Assembly (NCBI GenBank): GCA_949297215.1
Contig: CASFRV010000009.1
Span: 18,377 to 82,376 of the forward strand
DNA: 64,000 bases
Reading direction: 5' to 3'
Source of the DNA: an uncultured Bacteroidales bacterium
Lineage (GTDB): Bacteria; Bacteroidota; Bacteroidia; Bacteroidales; Bacteroidaceae
Made by a program: the position numbers and the translations under genes. This document shows, piece by piece, positions 51,074 to 58,945 of the stretch (the stretch's first letter is position 1; every line of letters starts with the position of its first letter). The notes under the pieces are model-generated. The model searched no databases. It saw only the letters and a program-made list of their open reading frames with translations, and was not told where the DNA came from.

Positions 51074-51541
51074 GCGCCCGGCGTCCCCCCCTCCCATTGG
51101 TGGCCACACCAGTCCTTGACGCCTACACTTCAGCAAACAACGGGCAGGTAATATAATAAGTACTGTCGTATACATAAAGCGGGGCGTTTGATTTAGAAAC
51201 GTCCCACACATTTTGGCCCAAAGAAATGCGAACCCACAAAAAGTAATTATTCGATTCGAATAATTGAAACAACATAAAGGGAAATCTGTTGTACGCCGAC
51301 AGGCTTCCCGACGTGGGGTCGCAATGGAAGGCGGCGATTGCCTTTGGCAAAAGGGCTGCCAACCGGGGTCTTGGAGAGGAAAGGCCACGGCTTTTGGAAA
51401 GCTGGGAGGAAAATCGATTTTCCTCCCAGCTTTTCGCGTTTTGCTCCCAGCGAAATTCCGTTTGCAGGCCTGTTTGGAACGTTTCCCGGGAGCTTCGCCA
51501 TGCGGTGCAGGCGGGAAAAAGGGGCGCAGACGCCGGGAAGC
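51074..51541. other. Intergenic with two large palindromes
   Basis: No coding frame with family resemblance. AATTATTCGA and TCGAATAATT (51245-51265) form a ten-base palindrome. A perfect 36-bp palindrome lies at 51398-51433. No U-rich terminator follows the DUF1848 gene. Local structures around 51340-51360 (GCCTTT/AAAGGGC) are weaker. Confidence 0.5.
51398..51433. repeat. Perfect 36-bp palindrome
   Basis: AAAGCTGGGAGGAAAAT, CG, then ATTTTCCTCCCAGCTTT: 18 bases each side without any mismatch, centred between 51415 and 51416. A second CTCCCAGC (near 51444-51451), followed by GAAATTCC, could pair with the same left arm, giving two exclusive hairpins. No terminator-type T run follows on either strand. 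Confidence 0.85.
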
Positions 51542-51572
51542 TTGACTGGCCGGGCACAAAGCCTTATATTTG
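51542..51572 (+). promoter_or_regulatory. Promoter of the acetyltransferase gene
   Basis: TTG (51542-51544), a 20-nt spacer and TATATTTG (51565-51572) match the phylum promoter in full. Transcription would begin near 51579, about 115 nt before the ATG. Confidence 0.72.
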
Positions 51573-51693
51573 CAGGTGCGGACGGCCGGAGCAGGCGGGC
51601 AAGAGCGCGCCGGCGGGACTGGGGCCGCCCTGCACCCGGCCGGGCCATGGGCACACACCACCCGCACCGGCGAAGACGAAATTACGGAAAAGA

Positions 51694-52194
51694 ATGACTG
51701 AGCAGACATACACGATACGGCCCGCCCGGCCCGACGACGCCCGCGCCCTCCTCGATATCTACAACCCTTATGTGGCGCAGACGTGCATCTCGTTTGAGAC
51801 GGATCCCGTGGACGAGGCAGAGATGCGCCGCCGCATTGCCACCCTGGCCGGGCGCTACCCATTCCTCGTGGCGGAAGCGGGCGGACACGTGGCGGGATTT
51901 TGCTACGCCCACCCCTGGAAAGAGCGGCCGGCCTACGCACGCACACTGGAAACCACCATCTACCTGGCTCCCCGCAGCCAGCGCGGCGGCCTCGGCACGC
52001 GCCTGATGGAGGCGCTCATCGCAGAATGCCGGGAACTGGGCGCCCATGCCTTGGTGGCCTGCATCACGGCCGACAACGAGGCGAGCCTGGCCTTCCACCG
52101 CCGACTGGGCTTCCGGCAAGTTTCCCTCTTCAGCGAGGTGGGGCGGAAGTTTGGCCGGTGGCTCGACGTGGCCGACCTCGAACTGCGCCTCTGA
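51694..52194 (+). CDS. GNAT N-acetyltransferase, phosphinothricin acetyltransferase-like
   Basis: A 166-residue GNAT enzyme that transfers acetyl from acetyl-CoA to an amine. The acetyl-CoA-binding motif A is YLAPRSQRGGLGTRLMEALI (Q/RxxGxG/A near residue 94), and CITADNEASLAFHRRLGFRQ completes the fold. The pattern, including ISFETDPVD near residue 30, places it close to phosphinothricin or methionine sulfoximine acetyltransferases. The actual substrate is unknown. Start MTEQTYTIRPARPDDA at 51694; the long upstream frame overlaps the promoter and is rejected. Monocistronic. Confidence 0.85.
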   Translation: MTEQTYTIRPARPDDARALLDIYNPYVAQTCISFETDPVDEAEMRRRIATLAGRYPFLVAEAGGHVAGFCYAHPWKERPAYARTLETTIYLAPRSQRGGLGTRLMEALIAECRELGAHALVACITADNEASLAFHRRLGFRQVSLFSEVGRKFGRWLDVADLELRL

Positions 52195-52219
52195 GCTCCC
52201 TGCGGCCCACGCATAAAGA

Positions 52220-52261
52220 CATGCGGCAGGCACATCCCACGGAGAGCGTGCCTGCCGCATG
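52220..52261. terminator. Bidirectional hairpin between convergent genes
   Basis: CATGCGGCAGGCAC (52220-52233) pairs perfectly with GTGCCTGCCGCATG (52248-52261), a 14-bp stem between the GNAT gene (plus) and the mechanosensitive channel gene (minus). There is no long T run on either side, so strength as a terminator is uncertain. Confidence 0.6.
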
Positions 52262-52285
52262 CACATGGCCGGAGGCCGCAGCGCG

Positions 52286-53140
52286 TCAGTCCTTCACTAC
52301 GTGCACTGTCTGTTGCGGGAAAGGGAAATCGATGCCCAAACGGTTGAACTCGGCATAGATTTTCTGATACGTCTCATGATATACGGGCCAATAGTCATCC
52401 TGCTTGGTCCAAACACGCACCACTATATTTACGCTACTATCGGCCAGCGCGCCCACAGCCACAAAGGGTGCCGGGTCGGCCAAGATGCGTGCGTCGGCAT
52501 CAAGGACGCCACGGATGGTCTCGCGCACGCGCTCCACGTCCTCGCCATAGTCCACGCCGACCGTCCATTCCACGCGCCGCGTCTCGTTGCGCGTATAGTT
52601 TATCACGACGGCCGTGCTCATGGAGCCGTTGGGGATGTAGACCACCTTGTTGTCTACCATTGTGAGGATGGTGTGGAAAATCTGTATCTCGGTGACGCGT
52701 CCCTGCACGCCCTGGGCCTCGATCCAGTCGCCCACCTTGTAGGGTTTGAACAGCAGGATGATGAGTCCGCCGGCAAAGTTCTGCAAGTTGCCCGAGAGGG
52801 CCATGCCGATGGCCACGCCGGCCGAGGCCAGCAGGGCGGCAAACGACGTGGTGCTGATGCCCAGCGCCCCGATGACCGACACGACGAGCAGCACCGTGAG
52901 CAGGATGTTGACGGCGCTGCGCAGGAAGCTCTGCACGCCCACGTCGATTTTGCGGCGGCTGAGCATTTTGGCAAACAGGTTGTTGAGGAAGCGCACCACG
53001 ATGCGCCCGAGAAAGAAGACGACGGCGGCGGCCAGGATGTGCTTGCCCGCCGTGATGCTCAGGTCGAGGAGCTTTTCGAGCAGTTGGTCAAAGTGGGCTG
53101 CCGTCAGCTGCGACGTCTGAGCCGTGAGCAGGGTGAACAT
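52286..53140 (-). CDS. mscS: Small-conductance mechanosensitive channel, MscS family
   Basis: A 284-residue inner-membrane channel that opens under membrane tension and releases solutes on hypo-osmotic shock. Three membrane segments lie in the first 130 residues. The pore helix TM3 is the Ala/Gly-rich FAALLASAGVAIGMALSGNL, followed by QNFAGGLIILLFKPYKVGDW, the family signature. The C-terminal vestibule (VVYIPNGSMSTAVVINYTRN) is complete. The length matches E. coli MscS (286). Promoter not identified. Confidence 0.93.
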   Translation of the reverse strand: MFTLLTAQTSQLTAAHFDQLLEKLLDLSITAGKHILAAAVVFFLGRIVVRFLNNLFAKMLSRRKIDVGVQSFLRSAVNILLTVLLVVSVIGALGISTTSFAALLASAGVAIGMALSGNLQNFAGGLIILLFKPYKVGDWIEAQGVQGRVTEIQIFHTILTMVDNKVVYIPNGSMSTAVVINYTRNETRRVEWTVGVDYGEDVERVRETIRGVLDADARILADPAPFVAVGALADSSVNIVVRVWTKQDDYWPVYHETYQKIYAEFNRLGIDFPFPQQTVHVVKD

Positions 53141-53164
53141 AACGTTTTAGGGTTGTGGGGTGAA

Positions 53165-53201
53165 ACAAAAAGCCCCGCCGGCCCGTTGGGAGCCGTGGGG
53201 C
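53165..53201 (-). terminator. Terminator of the NlpC/P60 gene
   Basis: On the minus strand GCCCC and CGGC pair with GCCG and GGGGC (53172-53201), followed by TTTTTGTTT. It lies about 30 nt beyond the stop of the hydrolase gene and ahead of mscS on the same strand. Confidence 0.75.
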
Positions 53202-53229
53202 GGATGGTTGCTCTATGCGATGGGCCGCG

Positions 53230-53799
53230 TCACTCGCTGTCGACGATGCGGCGGGCGCCCAGATAGCGGCGCTGATAGTAGGGCGAGGTCGACTTGTCGA
53301 TGACCACGCCGCGCCGGCTGGCGTGGATGAACTTGAAGCGGCCGGCGTCGGCGTCCACGTCGGTCACGATGCCCACGTGGCCCACGCTGCGCGTCGAGCG
53401 CGAGCCGCCGAAGAACACGAGGTCACCCTTTTGCAGGTCGGCAATGCTCTCCACCCGTTCGCCTTCGCGATACTGCGAGCGCGACGAGCGCGTGATGGGT
53501 ATGTTTTCCTGCCGGTAGACGTAGCTCGTAAAGCCCGAGCAGTCGAACGCCCGCGGGCCGCTGTGTCCGCTGCGGTAGCGTGCGCCGAGATATTTCAGGG
53601 CCGTCTGCACGATGCTGTCGCCCTTCGACGCCGTTTCCTCCGCCATCGTGTCGGCCACGGCCGCCGTATCGGCCACGGCGGCACGCACCTCGGCCGCAAC
53701 GGGCGCGGCGGGCAGCTGCTGCATGGACGTCAGCCCTGCTAGCGGGAGCAATGCCAGCGCCCCCAGCGTAAGTTTTGTTGCTATCTTTTTTATTTTCAT
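53230..53799 (-). CDS. NlpC/P60 family cell-wall endopeptidase
   Basis: A 189-residue exported hydrolase that cleaves peptide stems of peptidoglycan. The N-terminal signal is MKIKKIATKLTLGALALLPL. After an Ala-rich linker the NlpC/P60 domain carries the catalytic cysteine in FDCSGFTSYVY, the histidine in SVGHVGIVTDV and the third residue near KFIHASRRGVVI. No SH3 or LysM domain is attached. It has its own terminator and no visible promoter consensus. Confidence 0.9.
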   Translation of the reverse strand: MKIKKIATKLTLGALALLPLAGLTSMQQLPAAPVAAEVRAAVADTAAVADTMAEETASKGDSIVQTALKYLGARYRSGHSGPRAFDCSGFTSYVYRQENIPITRSSRSQYREGERVESIADLQKGDLVFFGGSRSTRSVGHVGIVTDVDADAGRFKFIHASRRGVVIDKSTSPYYQRRYLGARRIVDSE

Positions 53800-54208
53800 G
53801 TATCCAAAAGAGTAAGTCGGCTTTGCGTTTGCGGTAGCTAAATTACAAAAAGTGCTAAATTCAGAAGTACGGCTTCACATCTTTTTAAGATTTGGGCAAA
53901 ACGCCACCTTCCGCCCTTTCCGGCGTAACTCTGTCGTTTACAATGACAATGATTACGCCTGCTTCGTTTTTTACTTCAAGTCCCGGTTTTCCTTTCTTTA
54001 AGATTTAAGCGTTAAGTCCCCTTTATTGTTCACAGGGAATTGTTTGTTTCTCAACAGAAAAGGCGCCATTCAGGCCACCCCGCGGCCCCTGCAACGGCCC
54101 GTGCGCACCGCCGCGCCTGCCCCGCGCAGCGACGGCAGCACCGCCCGCGCGATGCACAAAATAACGCGGCCGGCGGGCGAGGGGCATCCGTATCCGCGCC
54201 AAAAGCGC
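53800..54208. other. Divergent intergenic region
   Basis: About 400 nt between the NlpC/P60 gene (minus) and the DUF2461 gene (plus). A/T rich to about 54050, G/C rich after. I see no RNA gene or repeat and no exact TAnnTTTG for the hydrolase gene. Confidence 0.4.
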
Positions 54209-54216
54209 TACATTTG
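54209..54216 (+). promoter_or_regulatory. -7 promoter element of the DUF2461 gene
   Basis: TACATTTG matches TAnnTTTG, 26 nt before the ATG at 54242. No -33 TTG is present at the expected distance. Confidence 0.45.
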
Positions 54217-54241
54217 CACTATCACCGAAAAGGCTTACGAC

Positions 54242-54934
54242 ATGAAAGAAGTGATGGATTTTCTGGCGCGCCTGCAAGCGAACAACAACCGCGAGTGGTT
54301 CAAGGCGCACAAAGACGAATACCAGGCGGCGCAAGCGCGCTTCGACGCCCTGACGGCGCGGCTCATCGAGGGCCTCGGCCGCCTCGACCCGACGGTGGGC
54401 GGCCTCGACGTAAAGAGCTGCACCTACCGCATCTACCGCGACACGCGCTTCACCAACGACAAGAGCCCCTACAAAACCCACATGGGCGCCTTCATCTGCC
54501 CGGGCGGCAAGAAGTCGGGCTTCGGGGGCTACTATTTCCAGGTGGGCCCCGACGAGGCGGGCTACCCCTCGGGCAACATGCTGGCCGTGGGCCACTACTG
54601 CTTTACGCCCCGCGTGATGCGCCTGCTGCGCGAGGACATCTGCGCCGACAACGGCGAACTGGCCCGCATCGTCGAGCGGGCCGCGCCCTTTGTGCTCGAC
54701 GACGAGAACAGGCTCAAGCGCGTGCCCAACGGCTTCCCGCGCGACGTGCCGTTTGCGCCCCTGCTCACCTATCGCACCTTCTGCCTCGCATACAGCCAGG
54801 GGCGGGCCTTCATGCTGGCCCCCGACGTGGTGGAGCGCACGCTCGACCTGCTGGCACGCACGCAGCCCTTCCTGGCCTACGTCAACCGCGCCGTGGCCTA
54901 CGACCGCGAGGCCGGTGCCGCCCCGGCCGACTGA
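54242..54934 (+). CDS. DUF2461 family protein
   Basis: A 230-residue cytosolic protein of the DUF2461 (TIGR02453) family, widespread in bacteria without a settled function. Typical blocks are MKEVMDFLARLQANNNREWF, YRIYRDTRFTNDKSPYKTHM and PGGKKSGFGGYYFQVGPDE. The long upstream open frame overlaps the promoter element, so MKEVMDF at 54242 is used. It converges with the transporter gene downstream, with about 116 nt between the two stops. Confidence 0.88.
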   Translation: MKEVMDFLARLQANNNREWFKAHKDEYQAAQARFDALTARLIEGLGRLDPTVGGLDVKSCTYRIYRDTRFTNDKSPYKTHMGAFICPGGKKSGFGGYYFQVGPDEAGYPSGNMLAVGHYCFTPRVMRLLREDICADNGELARIVERAAPFVLDDENRLKRVPNGFPRDVPFAPLLTYRTFCLAYSQGRAFMLAPDVVERTLDLLARTQPFLAYVNRAVAYDREAGAAPAD

Positions 54935-55050
54935 CGCCCGGCTCCGCCCCATCTCCATGCACGGCCGCCGGCCCTCTCCCTGCGCTTCACGGCGCGGCGG
55001 ACGGGGGCCGGCGGCTGCGTTGTGCCCGGGCCGGGCGCGGCAGGGCGCGC

Positions 55051-56019
55051 CTACCACTTTACGGCGCCATACTTCTCCTTGCACCAGAGCTGCCAGGCGT
55101 TCACCGTGTTTTGCCACACCACGTAGGCGCAGGGGGCTATGGCGGCCGTGGGGTTCAGATAGGTCACGGTGAGCCAGATGCCCACAATGGTGTTTTTCTG
55201 CCCCAGGGCCTGGCCGCCGCTCACGCTGTCGCCGTAGCGGCGCCCGATGGCTTTGCCCAGGGCAAAGAGCACAAACGTCACCACCAGCGGAACGGCCACG
55301 AGCAGCGCGAGCGTGGCGCCCGCAAGGCGGGCCGTGAGGATGTTGTGGAGCGTGATGCCCATCACCACCGAGAGGTTGAAGGCCCACATGTAGAAGGCCA
55401 AATTTCGTACCCCCTGGATGCGGGCGGCCAGGGCCGGCAGCCAGCGCCGCGTGGCCATGGCGCAGCAAAAGGGGAGCACGAGCACGAGCGCCACCCGTTC
55501 GAGGATGGCAAGAAACGAAGCGGCAAAGCCCACGTCGGCCCCGCACTCCACGAGGGGAAAGAGCAGGGGGATGAGCAAGGCCGTGAGCAGGTTGTCGACG
55601 AGCGTGTAGACCGTCATCGAGGCAATGCTGCCCCCCAGTTTGTCGGTGACGACGGCCGCCGCGGCCGCCGTGGGGCACATCACGCAGACAAAGGCCCCTT
55701 CGAGCAGCAGCTTGGGCGCGCCGTCGAGCCCGCGCATGGCGGCTACGAGCAGCAGGGCCAGCACCACGCGCACGGCCTGCACCCACACGTGCCACGCCGT
55801 GAAGTGGAGGTCGTGCAGGCGTATCTTGCAGAACGTGACGTAGAGGATGGCAAAGATGAGCAGCGGCATGGCCTGCACGAACAGGGGGCCCACGTTGCAG
55901 CCCACGGGCTGCAACGGCCCCACCTCGGCAAAGAGCAGATAGACGCCTGCGCCCGCGGCCATGGCGCAGAGCAGCGTCCACTTCTTGAAAAACGCGATGA
56001 ATTGCATATCGGTAAACAT
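55051..56019 (-). CDS. Bile acid:sodium symporter (BASS) family transporter
   Basis: A 322-residue membrane protein with about nine or ten hydrophobic segments, consistent with the SBF/BASS fold. Marks include CPTAAAAAVVTDKLGGSIAS in the crossing region and FNLSVVMGITLHNILTARLA. The substrate is unknown; the family moves organic anions with sodium, and the name does not prove bile acid transport. Start MFTDMQFIAFFKKW at 56019. A TACTTTTG -7 match (56034-56041, minus strand) lies 15 nt upstream without a clear -33 element. Confidence 0.8.
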   Translation of the reverse strand: MFTDMQFIAFFKKWTLLCAMAAGAGVYLLFAEVGPLQPVGCNVGPLFVQAMPLLIFAILYVTFCKIRLHDLHFTAWHVWVQAVRVVLALLLVAAMRGLDGAPKLLLEGAFVCVMCPTAAAAAVVTDKLGGSIASMTVYTLVDNLLTALLIPLLFPLVECGADVGFAASFLAILERVALVLVLPFCCAMATRRWLPALAARIQGVRNLAFYMWAFNLSVVMGITLHNILTARLAGATLALLVAVPLVVTFVLFALGKAIGRRYGDSVSGGQALGQKNTIVGIWLTVTYLNPTAAIAPCAYVVWQNTVNAWQLWCKEKYGAVKW

Positions 56020-56041
56020 GTTTCAGCCGGCGCAAAAGTAG

Positions 56042-56379
56042 CAATATAAACGGCCACGGCCGCCGCTTCGGGGCGAAAAAACGCCGCCGCCCGGCTCCGC
56101 TGCCCTCGGTGCGCCGCCACGCGCCCCCGGCCGCCGGCACCCCCGGCGCCAGCCCGTGGCACGATGGCCGCGGTTCGCTCCGCAGCGCCGGCGCGCGGCC
56201 AAAACGCACCGCCGGGCCGGGGAAAAAACCACGAAAGCGGACAACGAAGGCCTCCACAGGACGTGCCGCGGGCGCGCAGCACAGCCCCGGCCACCCGCAG
56301 GGACCCGTCGGCGCATGGCCGCGCAACAATCGTTAACACATGGCACCTGAAACCTCATGCTTAGGAGCTCTCGCACGCT
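56042..56379. other. G/C-rich intergenic region
   Basis: Very G/C-rich sequence between the BASS transporter and the 21-bp repeat array. It carries several overlapping open frames in both directions with no family resemblance, as expected by chance at this composition. No RNA gene or terminator seen. Confidence 0.5.
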
Positions 56380-56490
56380 CCATGGGATGGAATGGTCGAT
56401 CCATGGGATGGAATCGTCGATCCATGGGATGGAATCGTCGATCCATGGGATGGAATCGTCGATCCATGGGATGTTGCGACCGATCCATGG
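56380..56490. repeat. Six phased 21-bp CCATGG repeats
   Basis: The palindrome CCATGG recurs at 56380, 56401, 56422, 56443, 56464 and 56485, each exactly 21 bp apart. Between them GGATGGAATC is followed by GTCGAT with few changes. The last copy continues GCAGTTTTTAG. The period equals two helical turns of DNA, so the palindromes lie on one face. It could be read as a peptide repeat (IHGMESS), but no gene frame supports that. Confidence 0.85.
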
Positions 56491-56859
56491 GCAGTTTTTA
56501 GCGGTCGTTTGGGTACATTTTTATCAACATTTCTTCTTTCTTTCACACTTCAGGGCCCTTCGCCGCAGCCACGGCAGGCTCCATCCGCGCGCGGCGGTGC
56601 AGCAAAAGCGGACAGCCGTGGCACGACGCAGCGCCCCAAACGCCGCGGCACGGGGCGAAACGCTAAAAAAACAGAAAGACGCGCTGCACATTTTGCGCCG
56701 ACATGGGCAAAAGCGAGGCCCCGGCGAGCTCTTTCAGCGTGGCGGGGTTGTCATTATTTTTTGGAAAATCGGGGGTGGAAACGCCGCTCCCGTCCACCGT
56801 GGATTGGGAGCGGAACGGCCGGGCGGTGCGAGGGGCGGAGGGATAAAAGGTGTTAAAAA
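56491..56859. other. Intergenic upstream of the TetR gene
   Basis: About 370 nt with runs of C/T and G/C-rich sequence and no recognisable gene. No promoter consensus is seen before the TetR promoter at 56860. Confidence 0.4.
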
Positions 56860-56891
56860 TTGCAGGCCGCGGAGGAATTTTCATATATTTG
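56860..56891 (+). promoter_or_regulatory. Promoter of the TetR-export operon
   Basis: TTG (56860-56862), a 21-nt spacer and TATATTTG (56884-56891) match the phylum promoter. The predicted start near 56898 falls inside the first TetR operator, which would explain repression. Confidence 0.75.
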
Positions 56892-56893
56892 CA

Positions 56894-56911
56894 TCGACAA
56901 AATTGTCGAAC
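56894..56911 (+). promoter_or_regulatory. TetR operator, copy 1
   Basis: TCGACAA and TTGTCGA (56894-56909) form an inverted repeat with AA between. The stretch CGACAAAATTGTCGAAC recurs without change at 57570-57586. It sits at the predicted transcription start, and TetR proteins usually bind such 14-16 bp palindromes next to their own gene. Confidence 0.75.
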
Positions 56912-56930
56912 CAAACTGTCAAACACACGT

Positions 56931-57551
56931 ATGGGCACAAACGAACCCACGACCGAAGAGGTCATCCTGAAAGCCGCCGAAGACGAATTTATGGAACGGG
57001 GCTACGACGGGGCCAAAATGCTCTCGATAGCCCGCCGTGCGGGCGTGGCCCACTCGATGCTCCACTATTACTACCGATCGAAGCAGAATCTGTTTCAAAC
57101 CATCTTCGCCCGCAAAATCGAAGGCATGCTGCCGGCCTACGACGCCCTCTTCGGGCGCGACCTCACGTTCGAGCAGACGCTGCGCGGCCTGCGCGAGGCG
57201 CGCGACCGCTACTTTCTGCTGCAAAATCCGCACTTCCCGCTCTTCATCCTCACGGAGATGCTGGCCAAGCCCAAAAACCGCTCGCTGCTGCTCAAAACGC
57301 TGCACACGGCGGGCAACGTGCTGCTCGAACGCGTGCGGCAGAAGTTTGAGGCCGAGGTGGAGGCCGGCCGCGTGCGCCGCATGTCGTTTGCCGACTTCAT
57401 GCTGCTCGTGGTGAGCCTCGACGCCTCGGTGCTGGGCGCCGTTGCGATATGCCGCGGCACGGGGCGCTTCGACGCCGCAGCCATCGGCCGTCTGCAAGAG
57501 GGCTATCGCGAACACAACATGCAGCTCATCATGGACGCCCTGCGGCCCTGA
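56931..57551 (+). CDS. TetR family repressor of the export operon
   Basis: A 206-residue TetR regulator. The N-terminal HTH is EVILKAAEDEFMERGYDGAK with SIARRAGVAHSMLHYYYRSK, the recognition helix including AHSMLHYYYRSKQNLF. The C-terminal ligand domain is unremarkable. Start MGTNEPTTEE at 56931. It is the first gene of the export operon and, by position and the pair of operators, its likely autorepressor, comparable with CecR (YbiH) of E. coli, which controls ybhGFSR. Ligand unknown. Confidence 0.88.
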   Translation: MGTNEPTTEEVILKAAEDEFMERGYDGAKMLSIARRAGVAHSMLHYYYRSKQNLFQTIFARKIEGMLPAYDALFGRDLTFEQTLRGLREARDRYFLLQNPHFPLFILTEMLAKPKNRSLLLKTLHTAGNVLLERVRQKFEAEVEAGRVRRMSFADFMLLVVSLDASVLGAVAICRGTGRFDAAAIGRLQEGYREHNMQLIMDALRP

Positions 57552-57569
57552 CTTTTTTTACCCCGCGAC

Positions 57570-57586
57570 CGACAAAATTGTCGAAC
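57570..57586 (+). promoter_or_regulatory. TetR operator, copy 2
   Basis: CGACAAAATTGTCGAAC, identical to copy 1, lies between the TetR stop and the TolC start. No TAnnTTTG is seen next to it, so it may act as a roadblock or a second repression site rather than on a separate promoter. Confidence 0.75.
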
Positions 57587-57619
57587 AAAAACAACGATGC
57601 CTACACAACCCCACCGACG

Positions 57620-58897
57620 ATGAACAAGACGATACGCAAAACCCTCATGGCCCTGCTGCTGCCGGCGGCCGCGCTGACGGCCCGGGCGCAGCTCACCATC
57701 GACAGCTGCTACGCGATGGCGCGGGCCAACTATCCGCTCGTGGCGCGCTACGGGCTCATCGAAAAGACGCGCCACTTCAACCTGGCCAACGCCGCCAAGG
57801 GCTACCTGCCGCAAGTGGCGCTGACGGCGCAGGCCTCGTGGCAGAGCGACGTGACCGACATCCCCATCGACACACGGCGCCTGGGCCTGGCAGGCGTGGC
57901 CCTGCCCGAGATGAAGCGCGACCAGTACAGGCTGGCCGTCGACGTGAACCAGACGCTCTGGGACGGGGGCAACATACGCTCGGAGCAGGCCGTGGAGCGC
58001 ACGCGCGCCGAGGCCGAAAGCCGCAACCTCGACGTGGAGCTCTATGCCCTGAACGGACGGGTGAACCAGCTGTTTTTCGGCCTGCTGCTCACCGACGGAC
58101 GGCTCAGCCAGAACCGCCTGTTGCAGCAGGAGCTGACGCGCCACTGCCGCGAGGTGGAGAACCTCATGGCGGGGGGCGTGGCCAACCGCTCGGATCTGGA
58201 CGCCCTGCGCGTCGACCTGCTGAAAGCCCGGCAGGACGAGGCCGCCCTCAGGCAGACGCGGCGGGCCTATGCCACGATGCTGGGCCGCCTGACGGGGCAG
58301 GCCGTGACCGACACCACCACGCTGGTGCGCCCCGCAGCCGTGCGCCCCGCGGCGGGCAACAGTCGGCCCGAACTGGCACTGATGGACGCCCGCGCACGCC
58401 ACATCGAGGCGCAAAACGAGCGCATACGCGCCGGCCTCATGCCGCGGCTGGGCCTGTTTGTGACGGGCGGCGTGGGGCGCCCGGGGCTCGATATGTTTGA
58501 GGACGACTTCCGCGCCTACTTCACGGCGGGCGTGCGCCTGCAATGGAACCTGAGCCGCCTCTACACCCGCCGGGCCGACCGCGCCAAGCTGCGCCTCGAC
58601 CTGGACGACATCGAAGCACGCCGCCGCACGTTCCTCTTCGACACCGACGTGGACGCCGCCCTGCGCGGCGCCACCATCGACCGCTACGTGGAGCAGCTGC
58701 GCTACGACGACGAGATTGTGGCCCTGCGCACGGCCGTCAAGGAGGCCTCGGCCGCCAAGCTCGCCGGCGGCACGCTGAGGGGCACCGACCTGGCACGCGA
58801 CATCAACGCCGAGCAGGCGGCCCGGCAGGACAGGCTCGTTCACGAAATAGAGCTGCTGGCGGCCATCTACGACCTGAAGTACCTCACCAACCGCTGA
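57620..58897 (+). CDS. TolC-type outer-membrane efflux channel
   Basis: A 425-residue outer-membrane factor. A signal peptide (KTLMALLLPAAALTARA) precedes the TolC fold, LTIDSCYAMARANYPLVARY at the start and repeated helical hairpins such as GGVANRSDLDALRVDLLKAR and SAAKLAGGTLRGTDLARDIN. It should form the exit duct for the HlyD and ABC components encoded just downstream. The ATG at 57620 is preferred; the open frame upstream overlaps the TetR gene and the operator. Confidence 0.9.
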   Translation: MNKTIRKTLMALLLPAAALTARAQLTIDSCYAMARANYPLVARYGLIEKTRHFNLANAAKGYLPQVALTAQASWQSDVTDIPIDTRRLGLAGVALPEMKRDQYRLAVDVNQTLWDGGNIRSEQAVERTRAEAESRNLDVELYALNGRVNQLFFGLLLTDGRLSQNRLLQQELTRHCREVENLMAGGVANRSDLDALRVDLLKARQDEAALRQTRRAYATMLGRLTGQAVTDTTTLVRPAAVRPAAGNSRPELALMDARARHIEAQNERIRAGLMPRLGLFVTGGVGRPGLDMFEDDFRAYFTAGVRLQWNLSRLYTRRADRAKLRLDLDDIEARRRTFLFDTDVDAALRGATIDRYVEQLRYDDEIVALRTAVKEASAAKLAGGTLRGTDLARDINAEQAARQDRLVHEIELLAAIYDLKYLTNR

Positions 58898-58945
58898 GCG
58901 GCCCGCACGCATCACACCATGTCAAACCACCATCACACACGAACC

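Noticed and set aside
51289-51693. N-terminal extension of the GNAT protein
   Set aside because: The promoter and the 36-bp palindrome lie in it, and the family start is at 51694.
54023-56329. 768-codon minus-strand frame across the DUF2461 and BASS genes
   Set aside because: Arg/Ala/Gly-rich translation typical of noise at high G/C; both genes it crosses have clear family matches.
56380-56490. CRISPR array
   Set aside because: The 21-bp units touch each other; there are no unique spacers and no cas gene in the window.
56357-57349. Open frame encoding IHGMESS peptide repeats
   Set aside because: It comes from the 21-bp period being a multiple of three; downstream it becomes low-complexity and runs into the TetR gene in another frame.
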